NCBI GenBank assembly: GCA_030604585.1
Contig: JAUVVP010000127.1
Location: forward strand, 1 to 6,284
DNA from: Planctomycetota bacterium
Lineage (GTDB): Bacteria; Planctomycetota; Brocadiia; SM23-32
Direction: 5' to 3'
Length of the DNA stretch: 6,284 bases
The stretch's first letter is position 1, and every line of letters starts with the position of its first letter. Under the pieces are notes generated by a model that worked only from the letters and a program-made list of their open reading frames with translations, did not search any database and was not told the DNA's origin. The translations under genes and the position numbers were made by a program. Shown here piece after piece: positions 1-5,626 of this stretch.

Positions 1-1
1 G

Positions 2-712
2 GCCGGCCGACTGGTGGCGGAGGTCCTGCGGCTGATAGAAGACATCGCCGAGCCGGGGCTGACGACGGAGCAGTTGGACAGCGCCGCCGCCGACTACATA
101 GAGCAGCGGGGCGCCAGGCCGGCCTTCAAGGGCTACCGGGGCTTCCCGGCCAACATCTGCACCAGCCTCAACGAAGAGGTCGTGCACGGCATTCCGGGCC
201 CCTACAAGCTGAAGGAAGGCGACCTGCTGAAAGTGGACGTCGGCGTTATCTGGCGGGGATACTTCGGCGACGGCGCGACGACGATCCCGATCGGCGAGGT
301 GCCCGAGGCGGCCCGCAAGCTTATGCAGGTCACCCGGACGGCGCTCAGCGCAGGCATCTCGGCCGTGCGGCCCGGCGTGCGGGTCAGCGAGGTGGCAGGG
401 GCCATCCAGCGCGAGGCGGAAGGAGGCGGGTTCAGCGTGGTGACCGAGTACACGGGACACGGCATCGGCCGGTCCCTGCACGAGGACCCGAAGGTGCCCA
501 ACTTCGTCTCCTCCGGCCTGCTGCGTCAGGATGCGGTGCTCCAGAAGGGCGCCACCGTCGCCATCGAGCCGATGGTGAACGAGGGCACCGAGCGGACCGA
601 GGTCCTGGAGAACGGCTGGACCGTGGTCACCAAAGACCGCAAGCTCTCGGCGCACTTCGAACACACGGTGGCCGTGGACGAGAACGGAGCGGTCATACTG
701 ACGCTGCCATAA
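2..712 (+). CDS. map: Methionine aminopeptidase type I, 5'-truncated by window edge
   Basis: Removes the initiator methionine from new proteins in the cytoplasm; a dinuclear metal hydrolase of the pita-bread fold. The frame is open to the left edge, where AGRLVAEVL matches the usual region shortly after the N-terminus, so roughly 15 to 20 residues are missing. A GTG at 14 is internal, not a start. Counting from the first full codon, 236 residues are visible. The five expected metal ligands are present: D79 (VDVGV), D90 (GDGATT), H153 (TGHGIG), E189 (AIEPM) and E220 (FEHTVAV). The substrate-site histidine H62 is in VVHGIP. There is no N-terminal zinc-finger extension in the visible part. It ends with TAA, 52 bases before infA, in its normal place between secY/adk and infA in bacterial ribosomal clusters. 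Identity is very secure; only the start is unseen. Confidence 0.97.
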   Translation, partial: AGRLVAEVLRLIEDIAEPGLTTEQLDSAAADYIEQRGARPAFKGYRGFPANICTSLNEEVVHGIPGPYKLKEGDLLKVDVGVIWRGYFGDGATTIPIGEVPEAARKLMQVTRTALSAGISAVRPGVRVSEVAGAIQREAEGGGFSVVTEYTGHGIGRSLHEDPKVPNFVSSGLLRQDAVLQKGATVAIEPMVNEGTERTEVLENGWTVVTKDRKLSAHFEHTVAVDENGAVILTLP

Positions 713-716
713 AGGG

Positions 717-746
717 TTTGCAGGGCCTGCCGATAGCTGATATAAT
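717..746 (+). promoter_or_regulatory. Candidate sigma-70-type promoter for infA and downstream genes
   Basis: A perfect TATAAT lies at 741-746 in otherwise GC-rich DNA, just after the map stop. An upstream TTTGCA (717-722, 18-base spacer) or TTGCAG (718-723, 17-base spacer) is a mediocre -35 box. Transcription would be expected to start near 752-754, leaving a leader of only about 11 to 13 bases before the infA ATG at 765. The GAGG at 748-751 would then fall largely outside the transcript. Seen: the -10 match and spacing. Inferred: promoter activity. Confidence 0.5.
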
Positions 747-764
747 CGAGGTTTTGGGCTGAGT

Positions 765-980
765 ATGGCGAAAGAAGAACCCATCAGAGTCACGGCGCGG
801 GTCAAAGAAGCCCTGCCCAATGCCATGTTCCGGGTGGAGCTTGAGGATGGGCACGAGGTCCTGGCCCACGTCTCCGGCAAGATGAGGATGAGGTTCATCC
901 GCATCCTGCCCGGCGACACCGTCACGCTGGAGATGTCCCCCTACGACCTGACCAAGGGACGCATAGTCTGGCGGGACTGA
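765..980 (+). CDS. infA: Translation initiation factor IF-1
   Basis: IF-1 binds the A site of the 30S subunit during initiation and works with IF-2 and IF-3. The 71-residue product has the family's usual length and is a single S1-like OB fold. It aligns without gaps to the E. coli protein. Hallmarks are [23 protein letters not shown] (in two parts, residues 19-29 and 30-41), then IRILPGD at 45-51 and [14 protein letters not shown] at the end. The ATG is fixed by the family N-terminus MAKEE. The only purine-rich upstream motif, GAGG at 748-751, is 13 bases from the start, so Shine-Dalgarno support is weak. If the TATAAT at 741-746 is used, the message would be nearly leaderless. It follows map by 52 bases and precedes rpmJ by 96. 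Confidence 0.98.
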   Translation: MAKEEPIRVTARVKEALPNAMFRVELEDGHEVLAHVSGKMRMRFIRILPGDTVTLEMSPYDLTKGRIVWRD

Positions 981-1007
981 GGGCCGCCGCCGCCGCGCGG
1001 CGGGCCC
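981..1007 (+). promoter_or_regulatory. Strong GC hairpin between infA and rpmJ
   Basis: Directly after the infA stop, 981-990 pairs with 997-1007. The stem is ten GC pairs, with one bulged G at 1002 and a six-base loop (991-996). The following bases (TGCGAGTCCTG, then TGTTTCTTT at 1018-1026) contain no immediate T-run, so it is not a textbook intrinsic terminator. It could be a partial attenuator, an RNA-stabilising 3' structure or a processing site that sets different infA and rpmJ-rplQ levels. The base pairing is seen; the role is inferred. Confidence 0.4.
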
Positions 1008-1076
1008 TGCGAGTCCTGTGTTTCTTTCACGACCGGCGTCGCCCGGCGCGCGCCGACAACGCAGTGGGTGCTGACG

Positions 1077-1190
1077 ATGAAAGTTCGCTCTTCAGTGAAA
1101 AGGTTCTGCGAGGACTGCAAGATAATACGGCGCAAGGGCGTCCTGAGGGTCATCTGCCGCAACCCCAAGCACAAGCAGCGGCAGGGCTGA
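1077..1190 (+). CDS. rpmJ: Large ribosomal subunit protein L36 (bL36), zinc-ribbon form
   Basis: The smallest 50S protein, binding 23S rRNA near the L7/L12 stalk base. This small gene encodes 37 residues, starting [11 protein letters not shown] and ending NPKHKQRQG, which is the family length and signature. The zinc ligands C11, C14, C27 and H32 are all present, so this is the zinc-binding (C+) form. The start is fixed by the invariant MKVR. A weak GGTG (1067-1070) lies six bases upstream as a possible ribosome-binding site. It lies 96 bases after infA and 47 before rpsM, its standard place. Confidence 0.97.
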   Translation: MKVRSSVKRFCEDCKIIRRKGVLRVICRNPKHKQRQG

Positions 1191-1237
1191 GGCGGATTCT
1201 GTCTCATGGGCACTAAAGGAAAGGCGGTTGAACGGAT

Positions 1238-1624
1238 ATGCCGCGTTTGGTCGGAGTTGACATACCGGCGGAGAAGCGCATCATCATCTCGCTCACCTAT
1301 ATCTACGGCGTGGGCAGCACGTCCGCAAAGAGCATCTGCCAGGTGCTCAGCATCGACCCGGACAAGCGGGCTCACGAACTGAGCGAGGATGAACTGAGCC
1401 GCGTCGCCTCCTACATAGACAAGAATTTCATCATCGAAGGCGAACTGAAGCGGCTGGAGGCGGCCAACATCGCGCGACTGAGGCAGATCAACTGCTACCG
1501 GGGCATCCGGCATCGCAGGGGCCTGCCCGTGCGCGGCCAGAAGACCCGCACCAATGCCCGCACGCGCAAGGGCAAGAAGCGCACCGTGGCCGGCAAGAAG
1601 GGCGTCAAGGAACTCGGCCATTAG
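1238..1624 (+). CDS. rpsM: Small ribosomal subunit protein S13 (uS13)
   Basis: S13 sits in the head of the 30S subunit, contacts the P-site tRNA and forms bridges to the 50S. The 128-residue product is slightly longer than the roughly 118-125 usual in bacteria. Family signatures are the start [15 protein letters not shown], then [15 protein letters not shown] (helix-hairpin-helix region, about 20-34) and the C-terminal [21 protein letters not shown] run (about 86-106). The very basic tail [12 protein letters not shown] reaches toward tRNA. The ATG is chosen from the family N-terminus. Upstream AAGGAAAGG (1216-1224) is purine-rich but about 13 bases away, so the Shine-Dalgarno is poorly placed. 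In most bacteria rpsK follows directly; here a methyltransferase gene intervenes. Confidence 0.98.
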   Translation: MPRLVGVDIPAEKRIIISLTYIYGVGSTSAKSICQVLSIDPDKRAHELSEDELSRVASYIDKNFIIEGELKRLEAANIARLRQINCYRGIRHRRGLPVRGQKTRTNARTRKGKKRTVAGKKGVKELGH

Positions 1625-1682
1625 GCCGCCTGCGGGTGTGGGTCCCTTGGCCTGATGCTCGTCGCCCGCCGTGGGACGCTCC

Positions 1683-1688
1683 AGGTGG
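1683..1688 (+). promoter_or_regulatory. Ribosome-binding site that favours the GTG start of the methyltransferase
   Basis: AGGTGG resembles the Shine-Dalgarno core and lies four bases before GTG 1693. The spacing is short but better than anything upstream of the alternative in-frame GTG at 1636. It supports a 273-residue rather than a 292-residue product. Confidence 0.4.
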
Positions 1689-1692
1689 CGCC

Positions 1693-2514
1693 GTGGAACG
1701 ATCCGAGCTGCTGAGGCACCTGCTGGGCAAGGAAGAACTGCTCAGGGCGATCGGGCTGCTCGGTCCCCAGGGCCGCACCGACGCGCGCAAGTCAAAGAAG
1801 CTGCGCGAAGTGGCCGGCTTCTGCGAGTTGATACTCAAGTACGTCCGCCGGGTCCTCGCGAAGAAGGACTTCGTGCGGATCGTCGAGTTCTCCTGCGGCA
1901 AGAGTTACCTGGGCATCGTCCTTCTGGGCCTGCTGGAGGAACTCGAGCGAAAGCAGGCGGAACTGGTCGGCGTTGACGTGAATGCCGCCCTGGTGGAGAA
2001 GTGCCGGGAGCTGGCCCGGGCGCTGGGGCTGGAACGGGCGCAGTTCGTGGCCGGCCGGACTCTGGAGTTCCAGAGCGAGCTGGACTTCGACGTGGCGCTG
2101 GCGCTGCACGCGTGCGACACGGCCACCGACGAAGCCATAGCCAGAGGCATCCAGTTGGGCGCGCCGCTGATCATGGCGGTGCCCTGCTGTCAGAACCAGA
2201 TACGCGGGCAGATAAAGTCGGGTCATCCCCTGACGGCCATGACTGAGTTCGGGCCGGTAAGGTACCGCCTGGCGAATCTGCTGACGGACGCGTTGCGCGC
2301 GCAGTTCTTGCGCAGCGCCGGTTACTACGTTGAGATGCTGGAGATCGGCTCTCCGCGGCTCACGCCGAAGAACCTGTGCATCTGTGCGCGCAAGGTCAAG
2401 CGAAGGACGGCCGGCGGACGCGACGAGGGCTACAGGGCGCTGCGGTCTTTCTTCGGCGTGCGGCCCCGGCTGGAGCAGTTCTGCCCCGGCGTTGTCGGGC
2501 ACGGAGAAGGCTGA
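1693..2514 (+). CDS. Class I SAM-dependent methyltransferase (METTL25/Trm13-like, Methyltransf_32 type) inside the alpha operon
   Basis: A Rossmann-fold methyltransferase of 273 residues, counted from GTG 1693. Motif I is EFSCGKSYL (65-73), a variant of D-x-G-x-G-K; the acidic end of strand 2 is GVDVN (93-97). LHACDTATD (138-146) and PCCQ (164-167) are the marks of the family that includes eukaryotic METTL25 and Trm13-like enzymes and clostridial-type homologues. The later [17 protein letters not shown] and [11 protein letters not shown] blocks also match my memory of those bacterial homologues, and the C-terminal [17 protein letters not shown] looks complete. Bacterial relatives I recall carry about 100 or more extra N-terminal residues, absent here. 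GTG 1693 is preferred because AGGTGG (1683-1688) lies four bases upstream; an in-frame GTG at 1636 would add 19 proline-rich residues. Its place between rpsM and rpsK implies co-expression with ribosome genes. Substrate unknown; rRNA, tRNA or a ribosomal protein are guesses. Confidence 0.88.
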   Translation: MERSELLRHLLGKEELLRAIGLLGPQGRTDARKSKKLREVAGFCELILKYVRRVLAKKDFVRIVEFSCGKSYLGIVLLGLLEELERKQAELVGVDVNAALVEKCRELARALGLERAQFVAGRTLEFQSELDFDVALALHACDTATDEAIARGIQLGAPLIMAVPCCQNQIRGQIKSGHPLTAMTEFGPVRYRLANLLTDALRAQFLRSAGYYVEMLEIGSPRLTPKNLCICARKVKRRTAGGRDEGYRALRSFFGVRPRLEQFCPGVVGHGEG

Positions 2515-2567
2515 GACTGCGTGCAACTGCACGTTCGATACTTCAGGAGCGACCAGAGGACGCAAGA

Positions 2568-2945
2568 ATGGCCAAGAGCAGAGGAGCAACGCGGCGAGTG
2601 GGCGCCAGAGCCATAGCCCACGTGCACGCCACGTTCAACAACACGCGGATCACCATCACGGACCTGAAGGGCGACGTGCTCTGCTTCGAGACGGCCGGCT
2701 CGTGCGGCTTCTCCGGCGCGCGCAAGAGCACCCCGTTCGCCGCGCAGCGCGCTGGCGAACGCGTCGCCGAGAAGGCCAAGCGGCTGGGCATACAAGAGCT
2801 GGAGGTCAAAGTGAAGGGCCCCGGCTCCGGCAGGGAATCGGCCATCACGGCCCTGGAAGGGGCCGGGCTGAACATCCAGTCCATAGAAGACGTGACCCCG
2901 CTGCCGCACAACGGCTGCCGTCCGCCCAAGCGGCGCCGCGTCTGA
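2568..2945 (+). CDS. rpsK: Small ribosomal subunit protein S11 (uS11)
   Basis: S11 lies on the 30S platform and helps form the mRNA exit region beside the Shine-Dalgarno helix. The 125-residue protein is close to the usual 117-130. It starts [12 protein letters not shown] and continues [45 protein letters not shown] and the invariant C-terminus [18 protein letters not shown]. The reading frame stays open upstream to about 2376, but the family N-terminus and AGAGGA (2555-2560), seven bases before ATG 2568, fix the start. The segment around [12 protein letters not shown] (about 39-50) differs from the common LSWSSAGxxGFKG. It follows the methyltransferase by 53 bases and precedes rpsD by 68. 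Confidence 0.98.
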   Translation: MAKSRGATRRVGARAIAHVHATFNNTRITITDLKGDVLCFETAGSCGFSGARKSTPFAAQRAGERVAEKAKRLGIQELEVKVKGPGSGRESAITALEGAGLNIQSIEDVTPLPHNGCRPPKRRRV

Positions 2946-3013
2946 GGCGGGGCATTCAGGGCGTCGTCACACATGGCTTGGAAGGAAGTTCTCGGCAAGA
3001 AGGCGAAGACCAC

Positions 3014-3637
3014 ATGGCGAGGCACCACGGACCGAAATGTAGACTGTGCCGGCGGGAAGGCGTGAAGCTGTTCCTGAAGGGGGCGCGCTGCCACACGGCC
3101 AAGTGCCCCATCGAGGGTCGCAGCAAGCCGCCGGGGATGCACGGCTGGCGGCGCGGCCGTCCGAGCGGCTACGCCGTGCGGCTCAGGGAGAAGCAGAAGT
3201 GCAAGCGCTATTACGGCGTGCTGGAGAAGCAGTTCCGCCGCTACTTCCAGATGGCGCAGAGGGCCGCCGGGAACACGGGTGAGAACCTGCTCTCGCTGCT
3301 GGAACGCCGCCTCGACAACGTTCTTACCATCTGCGGCTTCACCGTTTCGAGGGCCCAGGGGCGCCAGTTGGTCACGCACCGTCACGTCCAGGTCAACGGC
3401 CGGGCGGTGGACGTGTGCAACTACCTGGTTGAGGAGGGCGACGTGATCCGCCCGGAGCCGGACGACGCGGTCCTGGACGTGGTGAGGGCCCGCCGCGAGG
3501 AGGCCGGCCATCCGGCCCCCGGCTGGCTGGAGATCAACGATGCCGACCTGACGGTCAGGGTCCTGAGGGGGCCCGTGCGTGAGGACGTGACGGCTCAGGT
3601 CGAGGACGGGCTGATCGTGGAGTTCTGTTCGCGCTGA
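3014..3637 (+). CDS. rpsD: Small ribosomal subunit protein S4 (uS4), zinc-finger form
   Basis: S4 is a primary 16S rRNA binder that nucleates 30S assembly and lines the mRNA entry tunnel. The 207-residue product has the usual length. Its N-terminus carries C9, C12, C26 and C31, the spacing of the Thermus-type zinc-binding S4; E. coli S4 lacks these cysteines. The central signatures are REKQKCKRYYGVLEKQFRRY (59-78) and GNTGENLLSLLERRLDNV (86-103). The S4 RNA-binding domain covers about 98-160, and the end is DGLIVEFCSR. The frame is open further upstream, but MARHHGPKC fits the family start, with AAGAAGG (2997-3003) ten bases upstream. In several bacteria S4 represses its own operon; no matching pseudoknot was identified here. 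Confidence 0.98.
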   Translation: MARHHGPKCRLCRREGVKLFLKGARCHTAKCPIEGRSKPPGMHGWRRGRPSGYAVRLREKQKCKRYYGVLEKQFRRYFQMAQRAAGNTGENLLSLLERRLDNVLTICGFTVSRAQGRQLVTHRHVQVNGRAVDVCNYLVEEGDVIRPEPDDAVLDVVRARREEAGHPAPGWLEINDADLTVRVLRGPVREDVTAQVEDGLIVEFCSR

Positions 3638-3695
3638 CGCAGGGGCCGCAGCCGGCCATGACGGCAGCTCTTGTCTTTTCCTGCAAGGGGCATTT

Positions 3696-3700
3696 GGAGA
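3696..3700 (+). promoter_or_regulatory. Shine-Dalgarno site of rpoA
   Basis: GGAGA lies seven bases before the ATG at 3708, the best-spaced ribosome-binding site in the plus-strand operon, and confirms the rpoA start. Confidence 0.6.
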
Positions 3701-3707
3701 CGAATAG

Positions 3708-4709
3708 ATGGCTGTTAGAGTGAGATGGCGGGGTTTGGAACTGCCCGTCCAGGTGCGACTGGACCCGGAGACGTCCACCGATACCTACGGGGAATTCGTA
3801 GCTGAACCTTTCGAACGCGGCTTCGGCCACAGCCTCGGCAACAGCCTGCGGCGCGTCCTGCTCTCTTCGATCCAGGGCTCCGCAGTGGTCGCCGTTAAGT
3901 TCGGAGGCGTCCAGCAGGAGCTGAGCACAATCGACGGCATCCTGGAGGATGTCCCCGAGATCGTGCTGAACATCAAAGAACTGCTCCTGCGCCTGGAGCC
4001 CGACAACGAAAAGGCCGTGCGGGTGGAGGCCCACAAGAAAGGGGTCGTTACGGCCGGTGACATAGAGCCCGACCCCGACGTGACCATAGTAGAGCCCGGC
4101 CAGGTCATCGCCACGCTGACGGCCAAGACCGACTTCGTATGCGACATGACGGTCAGGAAGGGCAGGGGCTATGTGCCGTCCGAAGAGCACGAGGAACTGC
4201 CGACCGAGATCGGCGTCATACCCGTTGACGCCCTTTTCTCGCCCGTCAGGCGCGTCAGCTACCGTGTGGAAGATACCCGCGTCGGGCGCCTGACAAACTA
4301 CGACCGCCTGATCCTCCAGATACATACCAACGGCATCGTCAGCCCGGAGATGGCCCTCGTGGAGGCGTCCAAGATCCTCCGCAAACACCTCAATCCGTTC
4401 GTGGAGTACTACGAGCTGGGCCGCCAGCTCCCGCTGGAAGAGCCGGAGCCGATACCGGAGGTCAAGCACCTGGGCACGCCGCAGGTCCCCGAGTCCAAGC
4501 TCTCCATGCCCATCGCTGCCCTGGACCTGAGCGCCCGCGCTTCGCACTGCCTCGAGGGCGAGGGCATAAAGACGGGTAGGGAACTGCTGGCCAAGTCGGA
4601 GAAGGAGCTGCTGGATATGCGCAACTTCGGCAAGGTGACGCTGGAAGAACTGACAGAGAAGCTGGCCGAGCACGGGCTGGAAGTCGGCATGCTGGCGCCG
4701 CAGGAGTAG
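3708..4709 (+). CDS. rpoA: DNA-directed RNA polymerase subunit alpha
   Basis: Alpha dimerises to scaffold RNA polymerase assembly, and its C-terminal domain contacts UP-element DNA and activators. The 333-residue protein has the normal length and two domains. The N-terminal domain (about 1-235) contains EPFERGFGHSLGNSLRRVLL (33-52), the dimer and assembly core, and the HLNPF element near 227-231. A proline-rich linker (PLEEPEPIPEV, 242-252) leads to the C-terminal domain, about 268-330, with its two helix-hairpin-helix motifs. There, R277 and C281 match E. coli R265 and C269. H280, V310 and T311 replace E. coli N268, K298 and S299, residues that contact DNA. ATG 3708 is supported by GGAGA seven bases upstream. 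It is followed by rplQ after 49 bases. Confidence 0.98.
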   Translation: MAVRVRWRGLELPVQVRLDPETSTDTYGEFVAEPFERGFGHSLGNSLRRVLLSSIQGSAVVAVKFGGVQQELSTIDGILEDVPEIVLNIKELLLRLEPDNEKAVRVEAHKKGVVTAGDIEPDPDVTIVEPGQVIATLTAKTDFVCDMTVRKGRGYVPSEEHEELPTEIGVIPVDALFSPVRRVSYRVEDTRVGRLTNYDRLILQIHTNGIVSPEMALVEASKILRKHLNPFVEYYELGRQLPLEEPEPIPEVKHLGTPQVPESKLSMPIAALDLSARASHCLEGEGIKTGRELLAKSEKELLDMRNFGKVTLEELTEKLAEHGLEVGMLAPQE

Positions 4710-4758
4710 GGCTCAGGCATCCGGGAAACACACCGCTCAAGAGCTGAAGTGACCCAAG

Positions 4759-5406
4759 ATGAGGCACCGTAAGAAGGGACGAAAGCTGAACAGAACGGCG
4801 AGCCATCGCATGGCGCTGCGCAGGAACCTGGCCGCAGCCCTGCTGCGCCGCGAGCGCGTCGTCACCACGCCCGCCAAGGCCAAAGAGGTCCGCCCCTTCG
4901 TGGAACGGCTCATCACACTGGCCCGGCGGGCACTGCCGTTCAGGGACACCGGCCGGCCCACCGAGCGCGCGAAGTACCTGCACTACTACCGGCTGGCCCT
5001 GGCGCGCCTCCAGGACAAGGAGATGGTCCAGAAGCTCTTCGGCGAGGGGCAGTGGCGCCAGGAGCAGGAGTCACTTGCCAACAGGTATGCGGACCGGCCG
5101 GGAGGCTACACGCGCATCGTGCACTTGGGCGGCAGCCGCCTCGGAGTGCCCGTGGGCAGCACAGTCGGCAGCATCGCGAAGCTGTCTTACGAGATGGCTG
5201 GCGTGGAACGGACCCTGAAGCTGACGGGCAACCGCCTGGGCGACAATGCTCCGCAGGTGCTCTTCGAGCTGGTCGAGAAAGAGAGAGCCCCCGGCGCCGG
5301 CGAAGAAGTGACCCCGACCGTCGCCGTGTCCGACCAGCCCGAGGCAACCGAGCAACAGGAAGACTCGCAGGAGGAAGCCGCCGGCGAAGGGGCCTCGCTC
5401 CAGTAA
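4759..5406 (+). CDS. rplQ: Large ribosomal subunit protein L17 (bL17), unusually long
   Basis: L17 binds 23S rRNA near the peptide exit tunnel. The N-terminus MRHRKKGRKLNRTASHR and the blocks PAKAKEVRPFVERLITLA, GGYTRI (115-120), LGDNAP (160-165) and FELVEKE are diagnostic. Bacterial L17 is typically about 115-130 residues; this one has 215. By alignment to the E. coli protein from memory, the extra length comes from about 15 residues after LITLA (about 57-75), a few around 96-106, about 33 residues at 125-157 between GGYTRI and GDNAP, and an acidic Glu/Gln/Ala-rich tail (174-215). The 125-157 insertion is bounded by GSRLG and GNRLG, encoded by near-identical DNA. ATG 4759 is fixed by MRHRK; GAAGTGA (4746-4752) is a weak ribosome-binding site. 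It is the last gene of the plus-strand operon. Identity is certain; the extension's function is unknown. Confidence 0.97.
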   Translation: MRHRKKGRKLNRTASHRMALRRNLAAALLRRERVVTTPAKAKEVRPFVERLITLARRALPFRDTGRPTERAKYLHYYRLALARLQDKEMVQKLFGEGQWRQEQESLANRYADRPGGYTRIVHLGGSRLGVPVGSTVGSIAKLSYEMAGVERTLKLTGNRLGDNAPQVLFELVEKERAPGAGEEVTPTVAVSDQPEATEQQEDSQEEAAGEGASLQ

Positions 5407-5520
5407 TGAGCTTCGCGCTGGCAAGAGAAACAGTCTTCGGAGAGTCGTCGTCCTCGAAGCCGTTGTTCTCGCAGGGATTACGAGGACGAGGCGTCTCTTT
5501 TGCTGCGCACGCTCCAGTAA
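5396..5520 (+). repeat. Pair of 11-base direct repeats, one spanning the rplQ stop codon
   Basis: CGCTCCAGTAA occurs at 5396-5406, where its last three bases are the rplQ stop, and again at 5510-5520. The copies start 114 bases apart. The sequence between them has no recognisable gene. It may be chance or the trace of a small insertion or duplication. Confidence 0.4.
5440..5501 (+). terminator. Possible intrinsic terminator of the rplQ operon
   Basis: Bases 5448-5456 pair perfectly with 5481-5489 (nine pairs), and 5440-5443 pair with 5494-5497 across a four-by-four internal loop. The hairpin is followed at once by TTTT (5498-5501). The 24-base loop and the internal mismatch make it weaker than a classic terminator. 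The position, 33 bases after the rplQ stop, fits. Confidence 0.35.
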
Positions 5521-5552
5521 AACGCCGCAGCCAATCCCGTGCGGGAAACGAC

Positions 5553-5587
5553 AAGAGGACGGACCGTTCCGGCGGTCCGCCCTCTTT
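5553..5587. terminator. Hairpin terminator between the convergent rplQ and trxA units
   Basis: Bases 5553-5566 pair with 5573-5586, giving a 14-position stem with one A-C mismatch (5559/5580) and a six-base TTCCGG loop. On the plus strand the stem runs into TTT (5585-5587), partly contributed by the stem. On the minus strand it follows the trxA stop by about 40 bases and ends in TTGT. The short T-tracts mean termination may be moderate, but a strong stem between converging genes fits a bidirectional terminator. The stretch 5407-5626 holds this, the weaker upstream hairpin, the 11-base repeat and no supported gene. Confidence 0.65.
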
Positions 5588-5626
5588 CGCGTTAGCGCTT
5601 CTCGCCTCCTGCGCCTCGGTCGAGCC

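Noticed and set aside
941..1621. Minus-strand open frame of 226 codons across rpmJ and rpsM
   Set aside because: It is antisense to two certain genes and has no motif or plausible ribosome-binding site.
2376..2567. Open frame upstream of rpsK that could suggest a fusion with the methyltransferase region
   Set aside because: The frame differs from the methyltransferase, and S11 starts at MAKSRG with a good ribosome-binding site.
2330..3013. Open frame upstream of rpsD that could suggest a longer S4
   Set aside because: It overlaps the methyltransferase and rpsK in another frame; S4 family alignment starts at MARHHGPKC (3014).
2973..3065. A 30-codon frame starting ATG 2973 in the rpsK-rpsD gap
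   Set aside because: It overlaps the rpsD start out of frame and resembles nothing known; GGAAGG nearby is not enough evidence.
3671..3700. TTGTCT before rpoA as a possible -35 box
   Set aside because: No acceptable -10 sequence lies 16-18 bases downstream.
2543..3778. Long minus-strand open frame of 411 codons across rpsK and rpsD
   Set aside because: It lies antisense to two certain ribosomal genes, has no family signature and its composition follows from GC-rich codon bias.
3555..4673. Minus-strand open frame of 372 codons antisense to rpoA
   Set aside because: It is a shadow of rpoA; its length reflects high GC at third positions and no domain is recognisable.
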